This document shows positions 21,701-32,178 of a DNA stretch of 55,623 nt, piece by piece (the stretch's first letter is position 1; the number at the start of each line of letters is the position of its first letter). A program made the translations under genes and the position numbers. Origin of the DNA: Parietichytrium sp. I65-24A (lineage: Eukaryota; Sar; Bigyra; Thraustochytrida; Thraustochytriidae); assembly GCA_012862575.1 (NCBI GenBank), contig BLSF01000117.1:2412-58034 (forward strand), in the 5' to 3' direction. The notes under the pieces were generated by a model, which did no database searches, was not told the DNA's origin, and saw nothing but the letters and a program-made list of their open reading frames with translations.

Positions 21701-24404
21701 TAAGCACGGTGCGAGCCTTGTTGATGAGAGCAGTGTGGCGCCCGGCATTTGGGAGAGAGGCCGCAAATGGGATTGCCTTCTCAAGGAGCTTGCGGTCACG
21801 ATTGTCGATTCCAGTGCGGAGGTCTTCGAATGCGTGCTTCCTCTGCAAGTACTTGCGGCGGACAAGGAACCGACGAGCACTGCTTTGCAGCAGCACAGTC
21901 ACTTCGAACAGAGCCATCTCGCGCTCCTTGGTGAGCGAGTCGTACTGAGCAGCGCGCATGAACATCTTTGTCTTACCCTTCTGCCAGTCCGTGCCATATA
22001 GATAGCCGTCTTTGAGAAGAAGCGAGATGAGCTCGTCGAGGTCCTTGGCCTCTTTCTTGATGCAGCGGAAGAGGTGAAAAAAGTCGCTGTGCTCCTTCCG
22101 GACGGGATAACCCATCTGTCGAATTCTGCACACCTCCAACAGACCAGCGTAGCGCAACTGGTCGAGAACCAGCGGAGCTTCAAAGATACCCGGCTTTTTG
22201 AGCGAGTTTGGCTTGATCGTTCTCACAAAGTGTGGCTCTGTGGCGCTGAGACGTACCATGAGCTGCTCTAGCTGCTCCTGGAACTTGCGGCCAAGAGTCT
22301 TGCGATAAGTTATGGAGCTCTTGGACACGGGTGTATCCTCAACTTCGCTGAACAGACGCTTGACCAAGGGGATTGAAGATTTCGAGACAACCTGGATCAA
22401 GTCAACGCGCAAGACATCACGATTCTTCTCCAAGAAGCCCTCCACGTTGTACATGACTTCACCAGCAAAGTGCACGATAATGAACGCATTGCGAGCCAAG
22501 GCATTTTTTCGCATCTCCTTTACGTTAGGTTCCTTGAGAAACACCTTGCTGTCCAGAGGCTTTTTGGAATTGAAAGCCATAGCTTGATGGAAGCTGGACT
22601 TGCGCCGGATGCCCGCAAACGACATCTTGCGTTTTGGATTTGCGCCGCTATCCTCTGCTGGATTTGTCGCAGAGGAAGCAGCCGATGCTGAGGCTGCAGC
22701 ACTGGCGAGGTGTTTTGCGGTTTGAATGATCTTGCTCAGAAAGCCATCATCAGTTCCACGGAGAAGGTTGACCTCATCGTCGCAAATTGCAAAGATACCA
22801 TTACTGCGGTGGTCAATCGTGTCAAGCACACCCTGGTTGTCGGAGAATCCAATCTGGGAGACGTCAATCTCTTCGGCTTTGTACAACGCCTGCTCCAACT
22901 TGAAGATGTGGTTGTTGAAGAAGCCCTGGAGCTTCTCGTTACAGTAGTTGATGCAAAGCTGCTCAAAGGAGTTGTGCCCAAAGGACTCAAAGCCAAAAAT
23001 GTCCAAGACGGCAATCGTGCGGACGTCAGAGATGCCGTCCAAGCGTGAGGAAAGGGCCTGGTTGATACGCTCGGTCAGCCAGTTAAACAGACGAGAGTAG
23101 GTGTGCTTGGAGAGCGCATCACGGGACTCGGCAGCCTCGCGGACATTGTGCTTTTGAATTACGCGCTCCGTCTTGTTGGAGATATCGCGGGTGAGCATCC
23201 CACGCTCCAGGTCTTCGTACTTGACCCCAAACATCTCTGCAGCCGCTTCCAGGGATTCGCGGTTGGTCGTCTGGGCAAAGTCTGTGTTGCCTTGAGCATC
23301 GAATGTCACGTTTCCTAGGTGAAGAATGCCAGCGAGTACGCGGTTTACAGCATCGCGGTCGTCTTCATCCATGTTTAGCATCTCCATTGCGCCAACGGTG
23401 GACTCCCACTCCAGAGCATCATCGACTCCGTCAATGATGGTGGAAGGCTTCTGGGACTGATTGAGGTAGTAGAACTGGTCCGCCTCCATGAGCTTGTACT
23501 TCTCCTTGTAGTCCGGCTCGTTGGTGTTGCTGGCGGCGCAAAGCTGGTAGAAAATGTGGTACGACCGCTCGCCTTCCAGGTGGCGCACGACGCGACTCTT
23601 CTCCAAAAGATAATTGGTGATGCCTCCGCCCACGACGGCACCACGTTTACGGTCAAAGTATACATCAATAAGTTTACCAAAGCGCGAGCTGTTGTCGTTT
23701 CGCACTGTTTTGGCATTTCCGAAGGCTTCCATGATCGGATTTGCGCCTAGGATCTTCTCTCGAAGAGGAATGTCAAGATCCGCTCGCGCCTTCGCGCTGC
23801 TGCTGTTCATGCTCGAAGGAGCATCGCTACCCATGACTCTCCGACTGCGCTCTGAGATATACTGCAAGAAGAGCTTGGTTGCTTCTGTCTTACCTGCACC
23901 AGACTCGCCAGTAATCACGCAACTCTGGTCGAGTCCGTAGGTGATCATCTGAAAGTATGAGTCTTCCGCCACTCCATAAATGTGGGGCTCCATGTCAGCA
24001 ATGTTGCCGCCGCAGGCGATGAACTCGTCGGTCTTCTCCGGGCCAAAGGTCTTTGGGAGGTTTTCGTACGGGTTTACGGAGATGAGAATCGTTCCAATGT
24101 TGGTGTAGATCGTCTTCTTCTTGTACCTAATCCTCAAGTTGTGCAGCAGGCTCGCGTTGTCCAGCTGCTTGAGCAACACCATGTCATCGAACGGCTTCTT
24201 GCTCTGCTCGTCCATGGACTGCGTGTACGCGCTGTCCTTTGCATTGATGCGCACGGGCCTGCCGGATCCTTCCGGGTCTTCATCGTCCAAAATCGTTACT
24301 GCGCCAGGTTTGCCCTGCTCGAACGTCGCCGTCACACGCGCTGCCACGTAGCATTGCTCCTCGTCCGGCAGGAACACGTACGACCCCTTCTCGAAGACCA
24401 CCAT
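18708..24404 (-). CDS. Unconventional myosin with MyTH4-FERM tail
   Basis: A single exon encodes 1,898 residues. The motor covers ~70-800: P-loop GESGAGKT (166-173), switch I NDNSSRFG, relay/switch II DIFGFESFGHNSFEQLCINY, and the converter region around QLRYAGLLEVCRIRQMGYP. A Ser/Ala-rich insert with two basic phospho-type sites (RKMSF, RRKSS) lies before the HFAGEVMYN strand. One IQ-like motif (LQSSARRFLVRRKY) follows, then a long charged helical neck (~860-1290). A MyTH4 domain (LQYCGDIS through YFPPSDVFSKYLICFLLEH) and a C-terminal FERM domain end the protein. Such tails bind microtubules or membrane proteins and carry cargo along actin. The class cannot be settled by eye; MyTH4-FERM myosins occur in animals, amoebae, ciliates and oomycetes. 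The ATG opens a typical motor N-terminus. Confidence 0.95.
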   Translation of the reverse strand: MVVFEKGSYVFLPDEEQCYVAARVTATFEQGKPGAVTILDDEDPEGSGRPVRINAKDSAYTQSMDEQSKKPFDDMVLLKQLDNASLLHNLRIRYKKKTIYTNIGTILISVNPYENLPKTFGPEKTDEFIACGGNIADMEPHIYGVAEDSYFQMITYGLDQSCVITGESGAGKTEATKLFLQYISERSRRVMGSDAPSSMNSSSAKARADLDIPLREKILGANPIMEAFGNAKTVRNDNSSRFGKLIDVYFDRKRGAVVGGGITNYLLEKSRVVRHLEGERSYHIFYQLCAASNTNEPDYKEKYKLMEADQFYYLNQSQKPSTIIDGVDDALEWESTVGAMEMLNMDEDDRDAVNRVLAGILHLGNVTFDAQGNTDFAQTTNRESLEAAAEMFGVKYEDLERGMLTRDISNKTERVIQKHNVREAAESRDALSKHTYSRLFNWLTERINQALSSRLDGISDVRTIAVLDIFGFESFGHNSFEQLCINYCNEKLQGFFNNHIFKLEQALYKAEEIDVSQIGFSDNQGVLDTIDHRSNGIFAICDDEVNLLRGTDDGFLSKIIQTAKHLASAAASASAASSATNPAEDSGANPKRKMSFAGIRRKSSFHQAMAFNSKKPLDSKVFLKEPNVKEMRKNALARNAFIIVHFAGEVMYNVEGFLEKNRDVLRVDLIQVVSKSSIPLVKRLFSEVEDTPVSKSSITYRKTLGRKFQEQLEQLMVRLSATEPHFVRTIKPNSLKKPGIFEAPLVLDQLRYAGLLEVCRIRQMGYPVRKEHSDFFHLFRCIKKEAKDLDELISLLLKDGYLYGTDWQKGKTKMFMRAAQYDSLTKEREMALFEVTVLLQSSARRFLVRRKYLQRKHAFEDLRTGIDNRDRKLLEKAIPFAASLPNAGRHTALINKARTVLSEIKEEEKHIALLEAAVESRNVDELPSLIKTAEDLGLGKRDIVKQARDIVRRDRDEKEAIEALSDAISRRSISALTSALENAQELNLGGCNEAQTARALLARLEEEAELVQRLEDAIARKDLQAMGDLVQQLVDLGAGDHECVIRAQKMTKRIIQESEARKKALEELDRDLRDAMEREDLDALNALRTRIEELNAKGEVVEAAMEMRQYLEERKRLLHKIEVEKKVLETKSRSNKGLVKDQLVPLSDAIEEALEKGLTEVKEPQVRAALQFLKRMEHQLEVQEQLKDALDINTYSALLSALLAAQSLSMVTVDAQRVAEEVRDLENIKMKLGRIDARKAREKMMSTLRYATPAEQEDLEKERVEQMNTSGYLSIQEEVEQSSRYDLPNFYRIRDNDDYTESFPAEERERQAQLKLWSQRTPIPKSLHEVDEDQNVIAVRLNRAILQYCGDISTANSAGLAQYIVVNGMCDERLADEIYIQLCKHLRANNQAKSAEHAWLLMCMCTKYFPPSDVFSKYLICFLLEHRSKPSLVGNFARLCLAQLGSTMEMAPFKYKPSLDEVGQYAKRPPVLAAIQIVDGQLITLPVSPDMRLDTVTKLVRQKTGILDAVKRQAWSLFVKDGEEDNNDDLRDRLVRFYKFYNTSKLQHIEVYVQHWQGREEELFSKLVAQYGPEPAYEANHQRTPGNSGKSGLRLPITVARAAGKLLRVQNTQKSAGPAPKIAWPLPMWVFIGDVFARMANQHREPTFVYKRRFLPTKGKADLHLFQQLQHDVESNSLVITSDHDVAELAAIAMTLETEGINLEDEDALLKGELSRHIPKSWLQEKPVAGWAKIISNSVTLGSDGDTALRQRYCDICKKAPAYGKSLFHATRADSNRTYVIAIDTEGVHVMPTSLDNIIRTFPHRAIKKYGAVAGTFWMKLSKAKLEKEGKNLGRRISRRFGGAKPADLKQTSTGLAGSSKFDFLKRNDGFDIVLNTIQSWELFDCLFNVQQVLKEGK

Positions 24405-27400
24405 TTTCCTTCTTCACCTCGCGCACAGCCACCGGCGCAGCTACCGCACACGCAACTTGCCTCGACCGCCGAGCAGCCGCCGCAGAGACCGATGCTCCGA
24501 AGAGATACACAACTGCTTGGGCGCGTTGGTGCGGCTCTGAGGGTCCTTTCTGCGTTGGCGATCCGTCAAAGAGAAACGGGATGTTGGGCCCACTCACGCA
24601 AGAGTTCACACAGCTGGAGATCAAGATATGGAGATCTGCAAATACGGATACAGATGTTACATACACCGCGACCGCGGCCGCTCCTGTTGGCGCGACTCAG
24701 ACTCAGACTCAATCTGAAGATGAAAGAGTTATGAAAAGTGAAAGGGGGATCGATGAGGGAAAGAGGGAAACCGCGACGACACAGAGTGTGTTTGATCACC
24801 CAACACTGAGCAAGCAGACACTCACTCACTCACTCACTCACTCGCTCACTCACTCACTGAATCACTCACACGCAAGCTGACAAGGAAAAGGAAAAAGGCC
24901 AGGCAAACAGAGAGATAGTGAACTAACTTCCAACCAACAAACACAGAGAGCTGCAACTCAACTTTTGCACTTGCAATTGCAATTGCACTTGTCCTCTTCC
25001 GTCCAACTCACTCTCACTCACTCTCTCTCTCTCTATGCTGAGGGTCCGCACCGCTTCTTCACCCGCCCACTCACTACTCACTCACTCACTCACTCACTCA
25101 CTATCTCTCTATCTCTCTATCTCTCTATCTCTCTATCTATCTCTCACTTTCCCGCGTGTGTGTATGGGTATATGGGTATATGGGTATGTGGGTATGGGCT
25201 ATTCCGGTCAAAGTTTGCTCCTTTTCATTGAGCAATGGATTGATTGTACAATTGAACAATAAGAATTGAGTTTTTATGTGTTTCTTATTGGAGGAAAATT
25301 GGAATTTGGAAGAAATAATCGAGGGAAATCTGGTGCTCATTGGAAAGAAAGACAGAGAGACAGAGAGAGGGAATGAATGAGTGAAGAAAGGAAGGAAGGA
25401 AAGAAGGAAAGCAGGAGAGAGAAGGAAAAGGAAGGAGTGAAGGAGGGACTTAGACAAGTGCACACTAAAGAATAGAAACAACTTCATTGAATCTTGCAAA
25501 CCAACCAACCAACACAACCAACGCAACACAGAGAGAGAGAGAGAGGGAGAAAAGGACAGAGATTGAGAGAGACTAAAGGTGAACTTAGCTATACATATTA
25601 CTTTACTAACTCCTTTCTACCACTTTTCACCCGCCTGCGCTTAGTGTTCACCCCTAAGATGCATCTACTGCGCGGCTAAGATGGGGCACTCCGCGTCGCA
25701 GCTCCTAAGGATAGTGCTAATTCATAGCTATTGATGAGACTGTAGTAGACTCTAAGAAAGAGTCGCTCTCCAACTCACGAATGCAAATGCACACACACGC
25801 ACTCACACACACCTTCGCAAGAAGTTACTATCTTAGTGCATTGTTTTTCTCGTTTCAAAAATAAATTCATTCTTTACAGCTAAGCTTGTTGTTTATTAAT
25901 TTGTTATTTATGTCCTTCTTCTTTGCCAAACCGGAGCGAATGCACACGCAATAGGTTTCGCGGCCTTGTGCGTTTTGGCCTGCACTAAACTTGCTTATAT
26001 TCGTCGCTATTTTTCATAACTTCTTAAATTCTATACACACACACCCGCACGCAGCGACCTAGGCGTTTCCTTCGCGCTCTTCGCTCCGTGTATCTTGCCG
26101 TGCTTTCATTCGATGACCATGATCAGTTGTCTCATCTCATTCAAAACATGAACAGTTGGTCTCATCTCACTTTCAATCAATAGATAGGAAACTGAATGAT
26201 GAACAGTTTGGAATGGTTTCAATGGTTTCGTTGGACAACATTCAGAGTGTATTCTGAGCTCTGTTCTGAACAGTTCATTCACTGTCAATTCAGAATTCTT
26301 ACAACTTAGAGTGTTCACAGTTCAGTCGCGGCCACTTTCACAGTAGCAATAGAAATGATTCGATTTCGAATAGTTGAAATAGTTGACAGTGAAGCTTTGA
26401 AATGAGATTTGATCGATTGATGGGCTTTTATGGTTGCTCAATTATTTGTTGAATTTGGGTGTTCTTTTGGCTTTGCGAATTTAAAAGCTCAAAGAAATTC
26501 AATGATCGATGGACTTGTGACGGCCAAAATACGCGTCGGTAGCAGTTTCTAATCTTATCAATAGGACCAGCTTGCTTTTCCGAAAGGTGGAACTGGTCTC
26601 TCTCAGAAACCCTCCTTCCTTCTTCTACCAAATCGTTGTAGGAGAGATTTCCATAGTTTTCGCTAGTTCGAGCGGCTGGTTCACTAGACCCACTTTCTGA
26701 GAGAGAGAGCGTGCACACTTTTGTCAAATATAGCGAATACTATAGTAATCTCCGCGCTCGCACAACGAAAATTGATACTATCATATCAAATACGAGTGTG
26801 TTAGGAGATCGATTTACACACAGTCACACACACCAATGTTACTGAAGTGTCTAGATATTGCTAGTTTGTGCGTTGAAACGAGATCTAGCCTGCCCGGAGA
26901 CTATAAATTTTGCATAATGCATATTAATAGTGTCTTAGGAGCGTTAGCCCGCGCCATAGGCAGCACAGCATTTTTGTTTTGAGTGACTGTGAGAAATTAC
27001 TTTTCTTCCGCAAATTGTAAACCAAAAATTATGATGCACTCCTCACTCCTCATCTCCCATCTCTATTCTCTTCCGCGTCCAACTCGTTTACCTGGTATGG
27101 AAAAACGGAGAGGGGGGCGAGTGAAAAGAGTGAAAGCTCTCGATCGTTTACTAACTCACATCGGTAATTGGTACGAGAGCGCAAACCAGCTTTGTCAGGG
27201 TTTTACCTGGTCGCTCTTTTTTCTTTCGAGATCGCTCTTTTTCGCTGTTTCTCTAATTATTGGCTCGATTTACCAGTACGCAAGCGCGAGATGCACTGAG
27301 GTTTTCACTTTTGAAAGCTTTGGCCCGCTTCCGTCTACTGTAAGATATTCGCCTCCGAAACTTTGGGCTTTTCGAAGAGTTGGGACACCGCGCCCAGTGA

Positions 27401-29716
27401 AGGCCAGTGGACTTATTTGACTCTTTCTTCACAGTCAATGAAAACATTGTTGAACACACCCTTGAAAGCAGCCCATGTATCCTAGTCAAAGTCTCGGTGA
27501 CGAAGCTACCAAATATTCTTTTCAGGAGCAGAAAAGAAAAGGCAGCAAGGCCTTCTCCCACTCGCAAACGCAGTGTGTATTTTGGAAGCAAAGGCGGTAG
27601 GCGAGGTATGGGAAGAGGGAGAGAAAGAGAATACGATATGGTCACGCTCGCTTTATCATTGGCGGGTTTTTCTCGCTCCAAATTCTCACAACTGTTTCAT
27701 TTGCTGGCGCTTTGTGGACAGCTTCGAAAAGAACAGGGTTCACGTACGAATGGACGGAAGGAAAAATAAATCATATCAGAGAGAATTTACAAAGAGGAGA
27801 CTTGAAGCTGACGATTAGATGGGGAAAATGGAAGGCGCGCCATTTTACTCCTGTGCGAAAGAGGGACCGATGAGTCGCAAAAGGAAACAGAATAGCACGT
27901 CAGATTGTACAGTAGGGGGGATCGCACACCTGACATCGCACTTTCGCGGATAATGGGAAGCGCAATGAACCGTCGCCTTCCTTCAGGCGAGGTGTGCGCC
28001 ATTGCAAGTGGCCATAATTTCGCTGACAATTGAGGAGTAAGTCTCGTTTGCTGCGATCCAGGCCCAAAAAAGCGTTCAGAATTTTGATCCGAATCGTCAT
28101 CCTAATCTGCTGTTCATGTTAAGATACACCTGTTCGAGCCAAATTGCTCGTGCCAGATACTGCAAGTGTGGTAGATCCTGAAAGGTGTCCTTGCTCCCGC
28201 GAAGATTGCACACGGTTTGTCTGATGCGGAACCGATGCTACCGATGTTGTTTTTGTGACATAGCCATTCTCGAGGTGAGGGCATGCATGGCACAGATGCA
28301 GTCTCAGCTCCCTGTCGTTCTACTAGCTAGCTAGTGCATCTGAAGACGTAACCCCGTCCAAAGATACCGATGGGCAGTCTTGCTCGCTCATGTTCAAGCT
28401 GAGGTTCCCACATCAGGGGCACGCACGACCAGGCACCTGGTGCAAGAGGCGCGTCTAGGCAAGCGAAGCGCCGAGCATAAGAGGGTGAAGGTCTCCGCTC
28501 GGTATGATGGTGCAGCAAAAGTAGCTTGCAGAATGCGCATAAGAGGTTGAACGCCGTGCGGCTAGCAACCTTCATGGAAAGAAATTACACTCAATAAGAA
28601 CTTGAGAAACTGAGGCTTTGAAGAAGCCGCAGCTTGAGCAGAATCGGCATAATTAACGTATGCTTCTGCAAGTCCTTCCGAAGATATTCAGGTTCCTTGC
28701 AGGGTGAGTCAAAGTTGAAGGATCAGATCTTTGACATCACACACTCTGTGCTCCTGCCGTATCTTCACGACTATATTCATCGCTATTGCCATTGCCATTG
28801 CCATTGCCATTGCCATTGCCATTGCCATTGCCATTGCCATTGCCATTGCCATTGCCATTGTCGACCAAAAAAAATCATTGATCAAAAGGTCCGCTTCCGC
28901 TAAATTGGCACCGCACCCTGGTCACTTTCAGTCAGGGTTCTCCTCCCCCACTCCCATAACACCCACATATTCAATACAATAATTAACCCCCCATAATTCG
29001 ACGAACAATTCACTATTCCTTCGCTTCACTACTTCTTCCTGAGGACACTTGGCGGCACACTCATACTAGCTTCACTCAGCCACAACGCATAATAACTCTT
29101 CAAAGTGTCCGCGCGTACTTTGTATGTGAATCGCAGAGCTCGTTCGACAGTGAAGTTACTCGCAAGAACAGGTTACTCACACTCACACTCACAAACCAAA
29201 ACAAAATATCCAGGTCATCCCGTGACTTGGTCGGGTGAGAAAACCTGTCCGCACAACTGCTTCCTGGTGAATACGTACGCGGGGACGCTTTCGCATACGC
29301 ATGTTCGTACGATTTGATTAGAAGGACGTTTAACTCGCAGTTAGCCTGTTGGAATCGTTGTTGTTGTTGTTGTTGTTGTTGTTTGCGAAAGAGCGAGTGT
29401 GAGACGTTGTTGTGATTTTTTTGCAAAGTAACGTGGCTGCTTTTGGCGGACATGGACAAAGGGCGTAAGGAGCACTGGAAGAGATAGATCACAGATCACA
29501 GATCATAGATCACAGATCATAGATCAGCAGGTTGATAGTTTTGGAGCTCTGTTTCGTGTTGAAAGCCTTGAAGATTCGCGCAAGACTCAAGACTTAAAAC
29601 TCGAAACTGAAAAAGTCGTGTTGGATCTGCGTGGTGTGAAGGAATTAAAGTTTTTTGCTTCTGCTTCTGCGTTGCACGGCTTCTAGTGTATTGGGTTCTG
29701 ACAAGGCATCAGGAGG
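24405..29716. other. Gene-poor, repeat-rich intergenic region
   Basis: No gene could be supported in these 5.3 kb. The myosin promoter side has CACT and CTAT runs (24820-24860, 25075-25145) and a TATGGG run (25165-25195). Purine-rich DNA covers 25330-25560. ORFs such as 26428-26727 (-), 26983-27420 (+) and 28327-28575 (-) show no family signature, and base composition is AT-richer than in the genes. A hexamer array lies at 28782-28860 and a (TTG)n tract at ~29361-29383. ATCACAGATCATAG repeats occur at 29486-29525, shortly before the next gene. Unspliced small genes or non-coding RNAs could be present but cannot be shown. Confidence 0.4.
28782..28860. repeat. (GCCATT)n hexamer array
   Basis: About thirteen GCCATT units. 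All three plus frames stay open, giving His-Cys or Ala-Ile dipeptides. No surrounding coding frame is evident. Confidence 0.95.
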
Positions 29717-31756
29717 ATGTCTGGGGAGAATAAACCGCGAGGATTGCTGGCTTCCAGCCTGGCTAGAGCAGCGGAGCAAGGGAGTGTGAGCAAGGAAACA
29801 GAACAGTCCACGTTAACAGAGGTGGAACCAACTCCGTTGCAATCAAAGCATGTCGCAGTGCCTCCTGTGGCGGGTGACCAGCTTCGAAGCCTGCGGCGTG
29901 TGCGGTACTCAAGCATGGACGCCAGAGTGGTGGAGATTCCCAGCCAGAAGGACCAATTTGACGACGGAGAGCGCTCCAATGCTGTTCGTACTCCGCAGGC
30001 GAGACGGCGTGAGAAAGAGATGGTGCCAAGATCCTTAAAGGAGTCCACGCTTCGAGGCTTGATTGTCTCTCACCGTGACTGGCAAAGCAAGCGCTTCAAC
30101 TCTCTTCTCAACGAAGAGATTCGCATCTCTAACCAAGCTTTTAGCCGACAAGCACTCTTGTTCGATCCGATCATTACAGATATGGCGCTCCAGCTCGTCA
30201 AGTCCTTTCAGGAGGAGAGGGCCAAAGGCGAACTTGCCCCCGCGACCATTGATAGGATCGCCGAAAGCGTCTGTAGAATTTTTCAACACGTGGTGCTGCG
30301 CCGTGCGCACGCGATTTCCCCATCTGATATGGCGCTTTGGCAGGGTCACGTTCGAGAACTGCTTGAAGCAAGTCCCAAAACTGCGCGGAATGTGCTCGAG
30401 GAGCTCATATCTGGAGAACCACGCTTTCATCGAGAGGAGGACCTGGCTGCGCAAGTTCAGCGTACAGAGCAGTCTCGATCACAACTCGACAGGCTTCAAA
30501 GTTTGTCAAAGGCCCTAGGCCAGGTCGGCCAACCACTGATTCTAGCCCGTGGTCCCAAAGAGCAGCTTTTTCAGTGCGACTGCAAAGATGCTCAGACAGC
30601 AAACGCTTTCATATTTCTGTACGCTCTAGAAACGGTTGGGAAGCAACCCGACTCGGCTGAAAGCGAAAAGCTGATCAAGCAATTTTTCGAAAAGGTCCTA
30701 AAAGAGCTTGAGACGGCATCTACACATACACTCTTGATGGAGAGATTCAACGAGTTCTGGCAGATCATATCCTCGTCGGAGTCCAAAATGGTGCTTCGCA
30801 TCTGCACTCGTCTGGAGGTTGTCGCAGTTCTGGCTCATCTGATGCTTGGTACGCGATCCCCCGCAAACAAATTTGACCAAGGAAACAAGATCCTACCAGT
30901 ACTTGGTGTTGCGGAAGGTGCTGCAGTCCCAAACTACGCCCCTGCCTTGAAAGCGATTTCTGGACTGTTGCGCGCACCAATTCTGGGACAGCTTTCAACA
31001 CAGATGCTCTCTAGTGACGTCATGCGGGAGCATGTCATGTCGATGTGCGTGCTCAATCCATCTCGGACGGATTACAGGGACTTTCTAGTGAGACTGTGTG
31101 AGGCTGGCTACCTCAAACCTGAGCCAATCATTAAGGAAGCCTTGGCCATAATCAGCGAGCATGCTGGTTTCACCCAGTATCAGCAGGTCTCGGAGCGCGC
31201 ATCGAAAGTTGCCTTTGCGCGCAATGTGCTGCTTCGAGTAACTATCTCGCAAGATGCGGAAGGGGTTCGCCGCAATTTACAGCAAATTTGCGACGCATGC
31301 ATTGAAGAGTTTCACTCTGGGAGCGCGGCTGACACTTCCTCCAATGCAGATAACTTTACCGTAGCAGCCGCTCATGCAAAGCGTGTGAACGGAACCCTTG
31401 CTCGCTTTGGAGTTATTCAGTACATTTTCTGCATCGTCAAGTGTCTATGGGATTCGGCTTCGCAAAAACAAGAGATTTGTCATGCTTGGATGAGAGAAAA
31501 TCCAAACATGTGGTTGCCGCTCGCAGAATGGCTTTTTTCGGTCACCCCGCCGCGTCACCCGACTGGTTCTGTACCAGGATTCCCGGAACGTGTCGTTAGC
31601 GCGCTCGTAGAAAACATGAATGAGCTTGTTGACAAACTTGCCCCTGAAGGTTACAACGGGGTCTCTGGCGAGGAAATTCGCCAAAACAACGACGACGTGG
31701 AGGAGGAGGTTGGGGATGACGAAGAAATAGCGCAACTCACTTCTTCTGAAAGATAA
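29717..31756 (+). CDS. Helical protein of unknown function (679 aa)
   Basis: The frame opens at an ATG (29717) preceded by AGGAGG-type purines and ends at TAA, with no intron. I do not recognise the family with confidence. The first ~115 residues are polar and probably disordered. The rest is predicted helical, with many Leu/Ala heptad-like segments and no membrane span or signal peptide, and it ends in an acidic tail (DDVEEEVGDDEEI). A stretch around residue 135 (NEEIRISNQAFSRQALLFDP) and another near the C-terminus (MRENPNMWLPLAEWLFS) recall the helical region that follows the catalytic domain in USP9X/24/34-type deubiquitinases. The convergent neighbour at 32179-39901 is a protein of that type and ends soon after its catalytic domain. 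The link is inference only. Confidence 0.75.
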   Translation: MSGENKPRGLLASSLARAAEQGSVSKETEQSTLTEVEPTPLQSKHVAVPPVAGDQLRSLRRVRYSSMDARVVEIPSQKDQFDDGERSNAVRTPQARRREKEMVPRSLKESTLRGLIVSHRDWQSKRFNSLLNEEIRISNQAFSRQALLFDPIITDMALQLVKSFQEERAKGELAPATIDRIAESVCRIFQHVVLRRAHAISPSDMALWQGHVRELLEASPKTARNVLEELISGEPRFHREEDLAAQVQRTEQSRSQLDRLQSLSKALGQVGQPLILARGPKEQLFQCDCKDAQTANAFIFLYALETVGKQPDSAESEKLIKQFFEKVLKELETASTHTLLMERFNEFWQIISSSESKMVLRICTRLEVVAVLAHLMLGTRSPANKFDQGNKILPVLGVAEGAAVPNYAPALKAISGLLRAPILGQLSTQMLSSDVMREHVMSMCVLNPSRTDYRDFLVRLCEAGYLKPEPIIKEALAIISEHAGFTQYQQVSERASKVAFARNVLLRVTISQDAEGVRRNLQQICDACIEEFHSGSAADTSSNADNFTVAAAHAKRVNGTLARFGVIQYIFCIVKCLWDSASQKQEICHAWMRENPNMWLPLAEWLFSVTPPRHPTGSVPGFPERVVSALVENMNELVDKLAPEGYNGVSGEEIRQNNDDVEEEVGDDEEIAQLTSSER

Positions 31757-32178
31757 ACGGGGCGTGTACAATTTTCTACAGTTTTTCGGCCTGCCTTGTG
31801 AAAATCAGAATTCAGAATGATTGAGTACTCCGCGTACTTGCACGCACCCGGTTGCACATCTAGTGTATAAAGAATGTGTTGTAGAGCATAGAAAGCAGTA
31901 GGGCGCATTTTCGAGAAGCAATGTTGAAAAGAGATTCTCCTTGATTTCACAACCAGCTCTGGCCGGAGGAGCCCATGTGTACTCTACGAGAAGCATTGCA
32001 AATTTGCTGTCTCGTAATTGTGTGTGCTTGGCATGCATGCGCACTAGCAACTCAAGCACAGGGGAAGGAACAGCTCCGCTCTACTTTATCCCTTACCTCA
32101 AAACATTTATCATAGTCTTGGAACAAAACAAAATAAAACTCAGATTCAAAAACGCAGAGAAAAATTACATCTGGTTCT
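31757..32178. other. Convergent intergenic region, 422 bp
   Basis: Shared 3' flank of the unknown helical gene (+) and the deubiquitinase (-). AT-rich runs such as AAAACAAAATAAAA near 32120 could serve 3' end formation. No gene is seen. Confidence 0.4.

Noticed and set aside
24820-25145. Regular short repeats checked as a possible CRISPR array
   Set aside because: They are plain CACT and CTAT microsatellites with no unique spacers, in a eukaryotic genome.
28634-28982. ORFs with His-Cys or Ala-Ile repeats
   Set aside because: They are translations of the GCCATT hexamer array with no flanking coding content.
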